Position numbers and translations under genes: made by a program. From positions 8,985,244-9,049,243 of the forward strand of contig JAQFVV010012418.1 in the NCBI GenBank assembly GCA_028023455.1: DNA of 64,000 nt, written 5' to 3'. A model generated the notes under the pieces. The model saw nothing but the letters and a program-made list of their open reading frames with translations, made no database searches and was not told the origin of the DNA. This document shows positions 61,275 to 64,000 of this stretch, piece by piece. Within the stretch, counting starts at the first letter, position 1; each line of letters starts with the position of its first letter. The stretch comes from Epiperipatus broadwayi (lineage: Eukaryota > Onychophora > Udeonychophora > Euonychophora > Peripatidae).

Positions 61275-61690
61275 AGACAATATAATATTGATTATTTCTG
61301 AGACTTGAACACTTAATAGAAGAGCAATACAGAGACTTCAGACCACTCAAAGAAGTATGGAGAGATGTATGTTGGGAGTAACAAGAAGAGATCAAAAACG
61401 CAATGTATGGGTAAGAGAACAAACAGGTGTTACTGACCTCATTGAAAAAATTAAAAGATTGAAGTGGAGTTGGGCTGGACATATTGCTAGAAGAGATGAC
61501 AATTGAAATTTTAAACTGGATTCCAAGAGATTGTAAAATACCCAGAAAGAGACCACATGTGAGATGGATGAATGAAATAAGAAAGTGTGCAGGGGTCATG
61601 TGGAGAAGAGAAGCTAAAGATCGGAGAAGATGGATTAAGCTTGGAGAGACCTTCATCCTGCGGTGGATTGATAATGGTTGATGATTTAAA
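61275..61690 (+). pseudogene. RTE-like LINE 3' end, broken
   Basis: The plus strand reads RLQTTQRSMERCMLGVTRRD, then QKRNVWVREQTGVTDLIEKI and KRLKWSWAGHIARRDDN, the well-conserved C-terminus of RTE-like LINE proteins (M-R-MLG(I/V)..RDR..N..IR..T...D), then after frame changes KDRRRWIKLGETFI and a stop. The DNA around the stop (GCGGTGGATTGATAATGGTT, 61660-61679) is identical in part to the 3' end of the RTE at 45.4 kb in reverse orientation, so both belong to one family. Confidence 0.8.
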
Positions 61691-63939
61691 ATTTTTTTAA
61701 AAATTTCTTGAATACAATAGAATTAAATAACAGATTAAGTAAACAATCATCACAAACCACAATCATTAAACAATTCATTATATAACCTTAAAAAATTGAA
61801 ATCTAGCCATAGCATACCTAGCAGAATAAAATATTATTTATTGGTAGAGCTTATGGAAGCTGAATGACTACAAAAACCTTTTAGTCAATTGCAAGAATGT
61901 TATTCTAGCATCTTTCAGCTGTTCTTATATATCACAATGTGTGACAAGTTATTTGAAAAAATTACATGCTGTATTAATATTTTTATATGAATTCATCAAC
62001 GAATATGCTATCAAGCAAGATTTATATCAATTACTGTAATAAGAAATTTTATACAATAAAAGCCACCTTTGAGAACAGGATTAGCTAATATTTCTACAAG
62101 TCTTTAAAATGTTATTTTACTAAGTTGACTGATGTAATGACAGTTTTTCATCTTGCCATTGTGATAAAAATTCATATAAGTGGAAGAAAAATAATTTTTA
62201 AAAAATAATAATATAATCTCATTTAATTAGCTGAATTATTTTGAAATTATAAAGGTGACTAAATTTAAAATTTTAGTTTAAATAATTAGACATTGCTGAG
62301 ATTATTGCTATGCATAGTAATGGTTATATTTAAACATCTTAACAAAATCTATAATAGAGATGATAGGAGAAAAAGAGTTCTTATAACTTAATCAAAAATA
62401 CTATAGGTACAAGACATTTTTCAAACTTCAAATATATCTTGAGCAAAAACATTTCTAATTAATCATTTATATAATTTAATGTTGATGATAATTTTGTTTA
62501 TTTAGAAATATTCTTTGTAAATTAAAAATTACAAGTAGATAAAGACTTGGATATATATATATGCATGTTAATGCCATTATAATTGTTCCATATTATTTAA
62601 ATATTAAAATTTTAAATATTCAATTTAATTTTCCAAAAATAATATTTGGTGTATGGATATGCAGTTCTAGTAAGGCTCTGATAACAATGGTCATGAATTT
62701 TTTTATATATTTTTTTTATATCTAATTATATAAATAGACACATCACACAATAGTTTATTACTATTTATTAACTCAATTTTGCTTTGTTAGTTCTTAGCAT
62801 TCTTTATTTATTATTCTTTATTCTTAATTATTCATTGTAACACTATGATCTCAAACTTCACCTGAATTTAAATCTGGATGTAATAAAAAAAAAGTGATGT
62901 ATAGAAATGAATAGTCTACAATCCTCAACCAGTACTTTGCTGTGGCAGTGGGCATAATTTTTTTTTATTAACTATCTACCTTGAGGTTCATCTGTAATTC
63001 CATTACAGAGCTCTTATCATCTCATATCATTCCATTACATAATTAGCCATAATGTGTGCTATTCTATTCTATTATGTATATAATAATTTCATAAAATAAA
63101 ACAAAGTTTGTAAAAAAAAAAAAAGTTACTGAATTGAGCAATACATATGGGTATAAATCATATTAAATTTTTTTTTTGCTTTGTCTCCACCACTAAAGAT
63201 TGACTAATGGTAACTATAAAATTGCAGTAAAATAAAAACATTTAAACAATGTGATCCAACTAATCTCTCCATATAATTATGAATGAGTTAATGTTGAAAA
63301 AAAAAAAGCATTATTGAGAATTGGCACTAATTACTGACAATGATGTTTTTCAAAATTGTGATCAAGAGTCATAAAAAATAATGGTATCTTCATTCAGTTA
63401 TTGCAATTAATATAATTCTTAACTATCAACAGTTTTTAACTGGCTAAATAGTCTTCAAAATAAAAAAAGCATCCATCCAACATCAAATTTATATTTTTGT
63501 GTTACCAAAATGAATAATGATTAAAAAAATTTCAAGGCATAAAATTTTTGAATCTAACTCAATTATGTTGCTTATCTATATGAACTTAGCAAATATTTTA
63601 ATCTTAAAACAAAATAAACTAGATAGAAATTTCAAACAGATTGCTATGCATGGATTTTTTTTTTAAATTTTAACTTTTAAAATATAGGTTTATAAAAAAA
63701 TTGAATATTAGAAATGATGTTAAATGTTATTCAAGAGTCAATGGGAAAAATATATATAGGATTTTCAGATAATTATAGCAGCTGAAAGAAATTGGGTCAG
63801 GGAAAAAAAAAGATATATAGAGTTGTGGATATTTGAAAGATAAAACAATATCTAAAGAAGAGATGGGAAAAAATTTCTTTGGCAGATGAGTGAGAAATGA
63901 TTGAATAATGAAATCAAAAGACAAAAATAAAAAGAGAGT
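61691..63939. other. AT-rich non-coding DNA
   Basis: No gene or classified repeat recognised; the minus-strand open frame near the right end is explained by A-rich composition. Confidence 0.5.
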
Positions 63940-64000
63940 AGTGGGTCGTGTGAAAGTCTGAGTTCAAATCCCGCATATATTACATATATAAATGCAGGTT
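63940..64000 (+). mobile_element. Possible tRNA-derived SINE, cut by window end
   Basis: A B-box-like GAGTTCAAATCCCGC (about 63960-63974) is preceded by GTGGGTCGTGTGAAAGTC. This pattern is common in tRNA-derived SINEs. The 3' part is outside the window and no A-box is clear. Confidence 0.35.

Noticed and set aside
61273-61656. 127-codon minus-strand frame
   Set aside because: It is the opposite strand of the RTE-like LINE C-terminus, which is clearly recognisable on the plus strand.
36507-64000. Upstream SMARCD exon ending ...LPQ(R/K)
   Set aside because: No minus-strand segment with that ending before a GT donor was found; the preceding exon is probably outside the window or missed because it is poorly conserved.

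Overview
The window is very AT-rich eukaryotic DNA with spliceosomal introns and many decayed transposable elements. It looks like an arthropod genome, possibly chelicerate. The evidence is one conserved host gene: four small exons on the minus strand encode consecutive pieces of the SWI/SNF subunit BAF60 (SMARCD; Bap60 in flies). Some of its residues match my recollection of the insect protein better than the vertebrate one. The arthropod placement is inference; metazoan is safe.

Host gene. Exons at 36384-36506, 27469-27531, 13746-13805 and 11247-11363 (minus strand, in coding order) are flanked by GT/AG sites and join in phase 0 without a frame break. The introns between them are about 8.9, 13.7 and 2.4 kb. 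The next exon (downstream of ...GPDNHLVE) lies beyond base 1. No upstream coding exon was recognised between 36507 and 64000. Nearly the whole window is therefore intron or upstream sequence of this gene.

Repeats, left to right: a TA-flanked foldback MITE (1.2 kb); a chimeric 5S rRNA + tRNA SINE (4.2 kb); a hAT MITE with 8-bp target duplication (6.4 kb); a pogo/Tigger-like element (8.05-9.02 kb); a long-TIR MITE carrying a tRNA-SINE (9.7 kb); two copies of an unusual long-TIR family (10.2 and 10.8 kb) that recurs at 59.0 and 59.7 kb; a decayed RTE-like LINE (14.8-15.8 kb); LTR-like and SINE-like pieces (17-18.7 kb); a hAT transposase fragment (20.2 kb); two LINE fragments (22.3-24.1 kb); a ~970-bp palindrome (24.3-25.3 kb); a Ty3/Gypsy remnant with LTR (28.0-30.1 kb); a second SINE copy and a hAT dimerisation domain (31-32 kb); a Penelope-like element (32.4-34.2 kb); a perfect 69-bp hairpin (35.1 kb); further Penelope endonuclease fragments, one as a head-on inverted pair (37.7, 40.9-42.2 kb); LINE RT, mariner and a nearly full-length RTE LINE (43.7-48 kb); another LINE (48.8-49.4 kb); a Gypsy gag remnant (56.6-58.05 kb); and a second RTE 3' end (61.3 kb).

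All recognised transposon reading frames carry stops, frameshifts or lost catalytic residues, so none looks autonomous. I found no operon, CRISPR array or bacterial feature and no clearly new multi-gene system. The most unusual signals are structural: the perfect hairpin, the large inverted repeats, the long-TIR family with 11-13 bp flanking duplications, and the 5S/tRNA chimeric SINE.
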